DNA of 64,000 nucleotides from Azospirillum sp. TSH58. Lineage in GTDB: Bacteria; Pseudomonadota; Alphaproteobacteria; Azospirillales; Azospirillaceae. The notes under the pieces were generated by a model. The model ran no database searches. It worked only from the letters and a program-made list of their open reading frames with translations, and had not been told where the DNA came from. Shown piece by piece: positions 57,581 to 64,000 of this stretch. The translations under genes were made by a program, and so were the position numbers. Positions within the stretch are counted from its first letter, which is position 1, and each line of letters starts with the position of its first letter. Where the stretch lies: NCBI RefSeq assembly GCF_003119115.1, contig NZ_CP022364.1, forward strand, positions 124,001 to 188,000, given 5' to 3'.

Positions 57581-57594
57581 TTGACATAGATCAA
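57581..57594. promoter_or_regulatory. FNR/FixK-type box, upstream sRNA copy
   Basis: TTGAC-ATAG-ATCAA, nine of ten dyad positions, again exactly 31 bases from the 25-base repeat. Confidence 0.75.
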
Positions 57595-57627
57595 ACACTT
57601 TTCGCATTGCAGCGAAGGTTTAGCGTC

Positions 57628-58062
57628 TTACTTATGCGTGTGTCCGTAGAGAACCGAAGGATCGGTTTCAACGTCCTGAATGATGGCGAGCTTTCCATCG
57701 CGCAGCGCGCGGTAGAAGCAGCTGCGGCGCCCGGTGTGGCAGGCCACGCCGTCCTGCTCCACGATCACCAGCACGGTGTCGCCGTCGCAGTCGACGCGGA
57801 AATCCTTCAGCCGCTGCATCTGGCCGGAGGTCTCCCCCTTGCGCCACAACCCCTTGCGGGACCGCGACCAATAGCAGACGCGGCCCGTGCGCAGCGTTTC
57901 CAGAACGGCTTCGCGGTTCATCCAGGCCATCATCAGGATCTCGCCGGTTCCTTCCGCCTGGGCGATGGCCGGGACCAGCCCGTCGGCGTTGAAGGCGATG
58001 GCGGCGATCACGTCCTCAAATGCGGCCTCGGATGCGGCCTCGGGCGCGGTGGCGTCCGTCAT
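57628..58062 (-). CDS. hisI: Phosphoribosyl-AMP cyclohydrolase
   Basis: Third step of histidine synthesis, opening the purine ring of PR-AMP. The 144-residue protein shows LMMAWMNREAVLETL, YWSRSRKGLWRKGETSGQ, and the metal ligands DCDGDTVLV and ACHTGRRSCFYR. It is the stand-alone HisI form, without the HisE domain. A 25-residue Ala/Glu-rich N-terminal extension precedes the core. ATG at 58062. Downstream on the same strand are the two candidate sRNA units. Confidence 0.96.
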   Translation of the reverse strand: MTDATAPEAASEAAFEDVIAAIAFNADGLVPAIAQAEGTGEILMMAWMNREAVLETLRTGRVCYWSRSRKGLWRKGETSGQMQRLKDFRVDCDGDTVLVIVEQDGVACHTGRRSCFYRALRDGKLAIIQDVETDPSVLYGHTHK

Positions 58063-58106
58063 GGTGTCCAATCCTCGTGTTTGTGCCGCTCCTCCGGTTC
58101 CACCCG

Positions 58107-59285
58107 TTACAGGGCGGCCCTGAGGCGGGTGAAGGCGCCATCCAGATCCCGGATGAGATCGTCCACGTTCTCCAGGCCGGCGTGCAGGCGCAGAACGGTG
58201 CCGGGATCGGTCCAGCGGGTCGCCGTGCGGACGGCGGCGGGGCGCGCCGGCAGGATCAGGCTCTCGAACCCGCCCCAGCTGTAACCCATCCCGAACAGCT
58301 CCAGGGAATTCAGCATGGCCGACAGGGCCGGCTTCGGCACCGCGTTCATGACGATGGAGAACAGGCCGGAGGAGCGCCCGATGTCGCGCTTCCACAGTTC
58401 ATGGCCCGGGCAGTCGGGGAAGGCCGGATGCAGGATGCGCGTGACCTCGGGCTGCTTCGACAGCCAGCCGGCCAGGGCGAGCGCGCTTTCCTCATGCTGC
58501 CTCAGGCGGACGGACAGGGTGCGCAGGCCGCGCAGCCCCAGATAGATGTCGTCCGGCCCGGCGCAGGTGCCCGTCCGCGTGGCGGCCTTTTTCACGGCCA
58601 GCCATTGCGCCTCGGTGGCGCAGGAGATCACGCCCAGCATCGCGTCGGCGTGGCCGACGATGTATTTGGTGGCGGAGTGGATCGACACGTCCACCCCATG
58701 CCGCAGCGGCTGGAAGAAGAGGGGGGTGGCCCAGGTGTTGTCGATCATCACCGTGGCGCCCACCGTCTTGGCCGCCTTGACGATGGCCGGGACGTCCTGC
58801 ACCTCGAAGGTCAGGGAGCCCGGCGATTCGAGAAACACCACGCTGGTGTTCGGCTTCAGCAAGGCGGCGATGCCGGCGCCGACGGTGGGGTCAAAATACT
58901 CGACGTCCACGCCGTAGGGGACCAGCGTGTCGTTGGCGAATCGGCGGGTCGGGCCATAGGCGGTGTCGGCGATCAGCACATGGTCGCCCGTCTTGGTGAA
59001 GGCGAAGAACGCCGTTGCGATGGCGTTCAGGCCCGAGCCGGTGTTGACCGAGCGATAGGCGCCCTCAAGCTCCGCCACCGCCTGTTCGAAGGCCAGCGTG
59101 GTCGGAGTCCCGATGCGCCCGTAATTGATGCTGTCGAAGGGGGTGCGGTCGCTCGCCTCCAGCTCCTCCAGCGTCGGGAACAGCACCGTCGAGCAATGGT
59201 AGACCGGCGGATTCACGATTCCGTGATTCTCGCGCGGGCTGCGCCCGGCGTGTCCGAGGATCGTATCTTTTCGTGCGTCTTTCAT
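58107..59285 (-). CDS. metC: PLP-dependent transsulfuration enzyme (cystathionine beta-lyase-like)
   Basis: Cys/Met-metabolism PLP family, 392 residues. The PLP Lys lies in SIHSATKYIVGH; other blocks are YGRIGTPTT, NTGSGLNAIATAF, IADTAYGPTRR and MIDNTWATPLFFQPL. The overall sequence fits cystathionine beta-lyase, which converts cystathionine to homocysteine, but the family includes gamma-lyases. The ATG at 59285 gives the normal N terminus (MKDARKDTILGHAG). It lies 44 bases before hisI. Confidence 0.9.
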   Translation of the reverse strand: MKDARKDTILGHAGRSPRENHGIVNPPVYHCSTVLFPTLEELEASDRTPFDSINYGRIGTPTTLAFEQAVAELEGAYRSVNTGSGLNAIATAFFAFTKTGDHVLIADTAYGPTRRFANDTLVPYGVDVEYFDPTVGAGIAALLKPNTSVVFLESPGSLTFEVQDVPAIVKAAKTVGATVMIDNTWATPLFFQPLRHGVDVSIHSATKYIVGHADAMLGVISCATEAQWLAVKKAATRTGTCAGPDDIYLGLRGLRTLSVRLRQHEESALALAGWLSKQPEVTRILHPAFPDCPGHELWKRDIGRSSGLFSIVMNAVPKPALSAMLNSLELFGMGYSWGGFESLILPARPAAVRTATRWTDPGTVLRLHAGLENVDDLIRDLDGAFTRLRAAL

Positions 59286-59525
59286 GGGTCTTCCCGCAAC
59301 AACAGTGATGGCGGCCGTATCCCGACATTCCAAGATGGACCCGGCCACCAAAGATTCTTTTCCCTAAGCCTCTGTAAGGGATAACCAAGCCAAATGCACG
59401 GCTTAAGGATGATTCGACAAGCCCGATGCTGTTGGTGCACTCTTGTCACACGCGCGTGTCCGCCATGCGGGGCGCGCATTGCATGAACCTAAGCGTAAAA
59501 ACGCAAGAACAGGGTGGAGCTTAAT

Positions 59526-60548
59526 ATGAAATCGGGAATCCTCGCCGCTGCTGCCGCGGCCGTGGTGTTCGGCGCCGTCACCGGTGCCCAGGCTGGTCCG
59601 ACGCTGGACGCCGTCAAGAGCCGCGGCTTCGTCCAGTGCGGCGTGAACGCCGGCCTTCCGGGCTTCGGCAACCCCGACAGCTCGGGCAACTGGACCGGTC
59701 TCGATGTCGATTATTGCCGCGCGGTCGCGGTTGCGCTGTTCAACGACCCGAACAAGGTCAAGTTCACCCCGCTGTCGGCCCAGCAGCGCTTCCCCGCCAT
59801 CCAGTCGGGCGAGGTCGACCTGCTGTCGCGCAACACCACCGTCACGCTGACCCGCGACACCTCGGTCGGCCTGAACTTCGCCCCGGTCACCTATTATGAC
59901 GGCCAGGGCTTCATGGTGAACAAGAAGCTCGGCGTGAAGAGCGCCAAGGAGCTGAACGGCGCCACCGTCTGCGTCCAGGCCGGCACCACGACCGAACTGA
60001 ATCTGGCGGACTACTTCCGCACCAACAACATGTCCTACAACCCGGTCGTCATCGAGTCGAACGACGAGGTGAACGCCGCCTACTTCGCCGGCCGCTGCGA
60101 CGTGCTGACCACGGACGCCTCCGGTCTGGCCGGCACCCGCGCCGGTGTGGCCCCGGTTCCGGACGACCACGTCATTCTCCCGGAGATCATCTCCAAAGAG
60201 CCGCTGGCACCCGCCGTCCGCCACGGTGACGACCAGTGGTTCGATGTGGTGAAGTGGACCGTCTACGCCACCATCCAGGCCGAAGAGATGGGCATCACGT
60301 CCAAGAACGTCGACGAGTTCGTGAACAGCAAGAACCCGGAGATCCAGCGCATCCTCGGCACCTCGCCGGGCATGGGCAAGGCTTTGGGCCTGGACGAGAA
60401 GTGGGCCTACAACGTCATCAAGACCGTGGGCAACTATGGTGAGATCTTCGAGCGCAACGTCGGCCTGAAGACCCCGCTGAAGCTGGAGCGCGGCCTGAAC
60501 GCGCTGTGGACCAACGGCGGTCTGCAGTACGCGATGCCGATCCGCTAA
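59526..60548 (+). CDS. aapJ: General L-amino acid ABC transporter substrate-binding protein AapJ
   Basis: Periplasmic binding protein for a broad range of L-amino acids. A signal peptide (MKSGILAAAAAAVVFGAVTG, cleavage near AQAGP) is followed by the AapJ/BztA-type type II fold: GFVQCGVNAGLPGFGNPDS, DVDYCRAVAVALFND, EVDLLSRNTTVTLTRDTS. It has 340 residues. The ATG at 59526 has GGAG seven bases upstream. Gene order aapJ-Q-M-P is as in Rhizobium. The 240-base upstream region has no gene. Confidence 0.95.
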   Translation: MKSGILAAAAAAVVFGAVTGAQAGPTLDAVKSRGFVQCGVNAGLPGFGNPDSSGNWTGLDVDYCRAVAVALFNDPNKVKFTPLSAQQRFPAIQSGEVDLLSRNTTVTLTRDTSVGLNFAPVTYYDGQGFMVNKKLGVKSAKELNGATVCVQAGTTTELNLADYFRTNNMSYNPVVIESNDEVNAAYFAGRCDVLTTDASGLAGTRAGVAPVPDDHVILPEIISKEPLAPAVRHGDDQWFDVVKWTVYATIQAEEMGITSKNVDEFVNSKNPEIQRILGTSPGMGKALGLDEKWAYNVIKTVGNYGEIFERNVGLKTPLKLERGLNALWTNGGLQYAMPIR

Positions 60549-60560
60549 GGACGGAAAGGA

Positions 60561-60601
60561 GGACCGCGGACCACAGGGAGGCCCGCGGTCCTTCCTTTTT
60601 T
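60561..60601 (+). terminator. Terminator/attenuator between aapJ and aapQ
   Basis: GGACCGCGG and CCGCGGTCC form a perfect 9-bp stem with a 13-base loop, followed by TTCCTTTTTT. It lies 13 bases after the aapJ stop, typical of partial termination after the abundant binding protein. Confidence 0.85.
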
Positions 60602-60747
60602 GACGACGGGCGTGGCGGTCACAGGGCGACAAGAATCAATGCCCGCGCCGCAGGCCCGTTTGGGAGACGATATACGTGGCGCAGGATGCGGCGGACGTTC
60701 GGGAGGCGGCCGGCGCTCTTATGCCATGCTGGTGAGGGGAGAGAACC

Positions 60748-61947
60748 GTGGCCAGCGAGACCCGGGACACCGCGCGCCCAAGCGCGCCTGGCGGTGTTTC
60801 ATTTTCCCTCAGCGACCCGACGGTCCGTGCCGTGTTCTACCAGGTTCTGGTGGTCGGCATCGTCATCGCGGTCGGCTGGTTCCTTATCCACAACACGCTC
60901 GACAACCTGTCGAAGCGGTCCATCGCGACGGGATTTGGTTTCCTGGAGCGCGAGGCCTCCTTCGGCATCGGTGAGAGCCTGATCGACTACCATCCGCGGG
61001 ACAGCTACGGCCGGGCCTTCCTGGTCGGCGTGCTGAACACGCTGAAGGTGTCGATCATCGGCGTCGTCCTGGCGACCGTGCTGGGCACGCTGATCGGCGT
61101 CGCCCGCCTGTCGAGCAACTGGCTGATCGCCAAGCTGGCCTCCACCTATGTGGAGATCGTCCGCAATATTCCGCCGCTGCTCCAGCTCTTCTTCTGGTAC
61201 GCGCTGGTCTCGGAAAGCATGCCGCCGGTGCGGCAGGCGCTGAATCCGATCCCCGGCGTGTTCCTGTCGCAGCGCGGCCTGTTCGTGCCGGTGCCCTCCG
61301 CCGACCCGGTGTGGGGCACGATGGGCTTCGCGCTCGCCATCGCGGTGATCGCCGTGATCTTCCTGCGGCGCTGGGCCAAGGCCCGGCAGGAGCGGACGGG
61401 GCAGCCCTTCCCGATCGGATCGGCGACCCTGGGCCTGCTCGTCGGTCTCCCGCTGATCGCCTACATCGCCGGCGGCGCGCCGACAGCGCTGGACGTGCCG
61501 AAGCTGCAGGGCTTCAACTTCGTCGGCGGCGTGGTCCTCACCCCGGAATTCTTCGCGATCCTGGTCGGGTTGGTCGTCTACACCGCCGCCTTCATCGCCG
61601 AGGTGGTGCGCAGCGGCATCCTCGCGGTCAACTGGGGCCAGACGGAAGCCGCAAGGGCGCTCGGCATCGACAGCGGCAAGACGCTGCGGCTCGTCGTCCT
61701 GCCGCAGGCGCTGCGGGTGATCGTGCCGCCACTGACCAGCCAGTATCTGAACCTGACCAAGAACAGCTCCCTGGCGCTCGCCATCGGCTACCCGGATCTG
61801 GTGTCGATCGCCAACACGACGCTGAACCAGACCGGTCAGGCGATCGAAGGCGTGGCGATGATCATGGGCACCTATCTGGTCATCAGCCTGGGCATCTCGA
61901 TCTTCATGAACTGGTACAACAAGCGCATCGCGCTGGTGGAGCGCTGA
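60748..61947 (+). CDS. aapQ: General L-amino acid ABC transporter permease AapQ
   Basis: First inner-membrane permease, 399 residues. It has the AapQ-type N-terminal helix and a large insertion between helices, then the permease motif EVVRSGILAVNWGQTEAARALG and QALRVIVPPLTSQYLNL. GTG start after GGGGAGAG. It lies 199 bases after aapJ, beyond an attenuator. Confidence 0.95.
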   Translation: MASETRDTARPSAPGGVSFSLSDPTVRAVFYQVLVVGIVIAVGWFLIHNTLDNLSKRSIATGFGFLEREASFGIGESLIDYHPRDSYGRAFLVGVLNTLKVSIIGVVLATVLGTLIGVARLSSNWLIAKLASTYVEIVRNIPPLLQLFFWYALVSESMPPVRQALNPIPGVFLSQRGLFVPVPSADPVWGTMGFALAIAVIAVIFLRRWAKARQERTGQPFPIGSATLGLLVGLPLIAYIAGGAPTALDVPKLQGFNFVGGVVLTPEFFAILVGLVVYTAAFIAEVVRSGILAVNWGQTEAARALGIDSGKTLRLVVLPQALRVIVPPLTSQYLNLTKNSSLALAIGYPDLVSIANTTLNQTGQAIEGVAMIMGTYLVISLGISIFMNWYNKRIALVER

Positions 61948-61952
61948 CGGCC

Positions 61953-63071
61953 ATGACAGACAACGTCCATACCGGCAACGTCCCAACCGGAAGCATCCCC
62001 GACGAGCGTCCGCCGCCCAACACGGTCGGCCCCGTGGCGTGGCTGCGCAACAACCTGTTCAACACCTGGTACAACGCGCTCCTGACGATCCTGATCGCCT
62101 GGCTGCTGTTCAAGGCGATCCCGCCGCTTCTCGACTGGCTGATCTTCAGCGCCAACAGCTTCGGCACGCCGCCCCAGGTGTGCCGGCAGGAGGGCGGCGC
62201 CTGCTGGACCTTCGTCAGCGAGAAGCTGCGCTTCGTCATGTTCGGCACCTTCCCGTACGACGAGCAGTGGCGACCGCTGATCACCATCGTGATCATCATC
62301 GCGCTGGTGCTGGCGAGCTGCGACCGGCGCTTCTGGAAGCCCTGGCTGGCCCTCGTCTGGATCGCCGGCCTGACCGCGGTGGGCGTGCTGATGTGGGGCG
62401 GCGTTCTTGGCCTGACCTATGTCGAGAACACGCTGTGGGGCGGCCTGCCGCTGACGCTGATGCTCTCGGTGGTCGGCCTGTCCGTGGCCTTCCCGGCGTC
62501 GGTCCTGCTGGCGCTCGGCCGGCGGTCGCAGCTTCCGGCCATCCGCGTCATCTCGGTGACCTACATCGAGCTGATCCGCGGCGTGCCGCTGATCAGCCTG
62601 CTGTTCATGGCATCGGTGATGTTCCCGCTGTTCCTGCCGACCGGCGTGAACTTCGACAAGCTGCTGCGCGCCCAGATCGCCTTCATCATGTTCGCCGCCG
62701 CCTACATGGCGGAAGCGATCCGCGGCGGTCTCCAGGCCATCCCGAAGGGCCAGTACGAGGCGGCGGACGCGCTCGGCCTGAACTACTGGCAGGCGATGGG
62801 CAAGATCATCCTGCCGCAGGCGCTCGCCATCTCCATCCCGCCGCTGGTGAACACCTTCATCAGCTTCTTCAAGGACACGTCGCTGGTCATCATCATCGGC
62901 CTCTACGACCTGCTGGGCACGGCCAAGGCGGCGCTCTCCGACCCGGCCTGGCGCGGCTTCTACCGCGAGGCGTACCTGTTCATCGGCGTAATCTACTGGG
63001 TGTTCTGCTACTCCATGTCCAAATACAGCCAAAAGCTCGAACGCGACCTGCGTCGCGGTCATCGTCGCTGA
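61953..63071 (+). CDS. aapM: General L-amino acid ABC transporter permease AapM
   Basis: Second permease, 372 residues. N-terminal [16 protein letters not shown] leader, then TM segments and the EAA-like loop [21 protein letters not shown] and [19 protein letters not shown]. It starts five bases after aapQ (ATG at 61953). The ORF continues upstream inside aapQ but that is not coding. Confidence 0.95.
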   Translation: MTDNVHTGNVPTGSIPDERPPPNTVGPVAWLRNNLFNTWYNALLTILIAWLLFKAIPPLLDWLIFSANSFGTPPQVCRQEGGACWTFVSEKLRFVMFGTFPYDEQWRPLITIVIIIALVLASCDRRFWKPWLALVWIAGLTAVGVLMWGGVLGLTYVENTLWGGLPLTLMLSVVGLSVAFPASVLLALGRRSQLPAIRVISVTYIELIRGVPLISLLFMASVMFPLFLPTGVNFDKLLRAQIAFIMFAAAYMAEAIRGGLQAIPKGQYEAADALGLNYWQAMGKIILPQALAISIPPLVNTFISFFKDTSLVIIIGLYDLLGTAKAALSDPAWRGFYREAYLFIGVIYWVFCYSMSKYSQKLERDLRRGHRR

Positions 63072-63087
63072 GGGAGAGGGAAAAGAG

Positions 63088-63870
63088 ATGACCATGACCC
63101 AAACCGCCGGCGCCGCGCGCACCTTCGCCCAGGGGGAGCCGATCATCCAGTGCCAGGGCGTGCACAAGTGGTACGGCGAGTTCCACGTTCTGAAGAACAT
63201 CGACCTGTCGGTCGCCAAGGGGGAGCGGATCGTGATCTGCGGCCCCTCGGGCTCCGGCAAGTCGACGATGATCCGCTGCCTGAACCGGCTTGAGGAGCAC
63301 CAGAAGGGCTCCATCATCGTCGACGGCATCGAGCTGACCGGCAACCTGAAGAACATCGAGCTGGTCCGCCGCGAAGTCGGCATGGTGTTCCAGCACTTCA
63401 ACCTGTTCCCGCACCTGACCGTGTTGGAGAACTGCACGCTCGCCCCCATCTGGGTCCGCAAGAAGCCGAAGGCTGAGGCGGAAGAGATGGCGATGCGCTA
63501 CCTGAAGCGGGTGCGCATCGCCGAGCAGGCGCACAAGTATCCCGGCCAGCTCTCCGGCGGCCAGCAGCAGCGCGTGGCGATCGCCCGCTCGCTGTGCATG
63601 AGCCCGAAGGTCATGCTGTTCGACGAGCCGACCTCCGCTCTCGACCCCGAGATGGTCAAGGAGGTGCTGGACGTCATGATCGGTCTGGCCGAGGACGGCA
63701 TGACCATGCTCTGCGTCACGCACGAGATGGGCTTCGCCAAGTCGGTCGCCGACCGCGTCATCTTCATGGACCGCGGCGAGATCGTCGAGCAGAACACGCC
63801 CAACGAGTTCTTCAACAGCCCGCAGTCAGATCGGACGAAGCTGTTCCTCAGCCAGATCCTGAACCACTGA
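63088..63870 (+). CDS. aapP: General L-amino acid ABC transporter ATPase AapP
   Basis: ATPase of the importer, 260 residues. Walker [12 protein letters not shown]-loop [18 protein letters not shown], signature [14 protein letters not shown], Walker [14 protein letters not shown], switch [10 protein letters not shown]. It follows aapM by 16 bases, with GGGAGAGGG upstream of the ATG. Fully inside the window. Confidence 0.96.
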   Translation: MTMTQTAGAARTFAQGEPIIQCQGVHKWYGEFHVLKNIDLSVAKGERIVICGPSGSGKSTMIRCLNRLEEHQKGSIIVDGIELTGNLKNIELVRREVGMVFQHFNLFPHLTVLENCTLAPIWVRKKPKAEAEEMAMRYLKRVRIAEQAHKYPGQLSGGQQQRVAIARSLCMSPKVMLFDEPTSALDPEMVKEVLDVMIGLAEDGMTMLCVTHEMGFAKSVADRVIFMDRGEIVEQNTPNEFFNSPQSDRTKLFLSQILNH

Positions 63871-63880
63871 TGCGCCCCGA

Positions 63881-63909
63881 CCGCGCCGGAACGGCTTGTT
63901 CCGGCGCGG
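63881..63909 (+). terminator. Hairpin after aapP, probable terminator
   Basis: CCGCGCCGGAAC, loop of five bases, GTTCCGGCGCGG: a perfect 12-bp stem ten bases after the aapP stop. There is no T-run, so it may stabilise the 3' end rather than terminate. Confidence 0.55.
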
Positions 63910-64000
63910 TAAACCAGCGCAACCCGCAAGGAACGCTGGCGGGTTGTGCCGGTTTCGGGTTGAATGCAGTCCGTTCGTGCTGTTTGCCGCTGTGCACAAC
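63910..64000. other. Right edge, no gene seen
   Basis: Only 91 bases, open at the window edge. A TGTGCACAA run at the very end is one mismatch from a DnaA box but too little to interpret. Confidence 0.3.

Larger units (their letters stand above)
57297..57627. other. Intergenic region carrying two tandem sRNA-like units
   Basis: The 331 bases downstream of hisI contain no protein gene. Two units read on the minus strand are spaced 163 bp apart (see the separate sRNA, FNR-box and terminator entries). A weak TTCGC/GCGAA hairpin (57601-57617) could end hisI. Confidence 0.75.

Noticed and set aside
59400..59525. A sigma-54 promoter for aapJ suggested by TTGGTGCACTCTTGTC
   Set aside because: The -12 element lacks the GC dinucleotide at the right spacing, so it does not meet the consensus.
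63991..64000. DnaA-box-like TGTGCACAA at the right edge
   Set aside because: Single, one mismatch, palindromic and cut by the window edge; too weak to call.

Overview
The window is a high-GC chromosomal segment from an alphaproteobacterium. The best guess is an Azospirillum or a close Rhodospirillales relative. Support for this: the order rpsF-rpsR-DUF2232-rplI and fabD-fabG-acpP-fabF-mltG, an aapJQMP general amino-acid transporter, a form II CoxL-type molybdenum hydroxylase cluster, a phasin, and an NDUFS4-like complex I accessory subunit. The assignment rests on gene content and protein style only; no database search was possible.

Layout. 0.2-1.8 kb: methionine aminopeptidase and a NUDIX hydrolase. 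1.6-7.6 kb, minus strand: cfa, dnaB, alr and an MlaE/MlaF-type ABC pair, with dnaB to mlaF overlapping end to start. 7.8-10.1 kb, minus: ribosomal operon. 10.5-15.0 kb, plus: fatty-acid synthesis core and mltG. 15.5-24.2 kb: lytic transglycosylase, dapA, smpB, an RsmC-like methyltransferase, hemB, a phosphoesterase, a lipid kinase and a hydroxyisobutyryl-CoA hydrolase. 24.6-30.9 kb: a MarR/LdtR-like regulator, then a five-gene Liv-type ABC importer ending in an ATC-hydrolase-family enzyme. 30.9-35.4 kb: alanine dehydrogenase, phasin, 5'-nucleotidase, amidotransferase. 35.4-44.2 kb, minus: a complete coxSLM-type cluster with its MoxR/VWA/XdhC/molybdenum-cofactor maturation genes. 44.5-49.6 kb: TAXI-TRAP transporter, DUF1850 protein and a cation antiporter whose stop codon is abutted by an 870-bp IS5/IS427-type element (49.58-50.45 kb). 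50.5-56 kb: stress protein, DUF1194 protein, deacetylase-like protein, a paralogous pair of membrane coiled-coil proteins, DUF192 protein and a half-size glycosyltransferase-like protein. 56.1-57.3 kb: tRNA-Pro, NDUFS4-like gene, tRNA-Arg, a DnaA-box cluster and a DUF6460-like protein. 57.3-59.3 kb: hisI and a transsulfuration enzyme. 59.5-63.9 kb: aapJQMP.

The most notable observation is in the 331-bp gap downstream of hisI. Two tandem minus-strand units are 163 bp apart. Each has an FNR/FixK-type dyad, exactly 31 nt, an identical 25-nt block containing CTAACCCTCCC, and a Rho-independent terminator. I read these as twin, oxygen-regulated small RNAs of about 60 nt with an exposed anti-Shine-Dalgarno motif. 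Also worth checking are the DnaA-box cluster at 56.7-56.9 kb, the shared multi-hairpin repeats at 40.3 and 55.4 kb, the coiled-coil pair at 53.6-54.7 kb, and the Liv importer plus ATC hydrolase.
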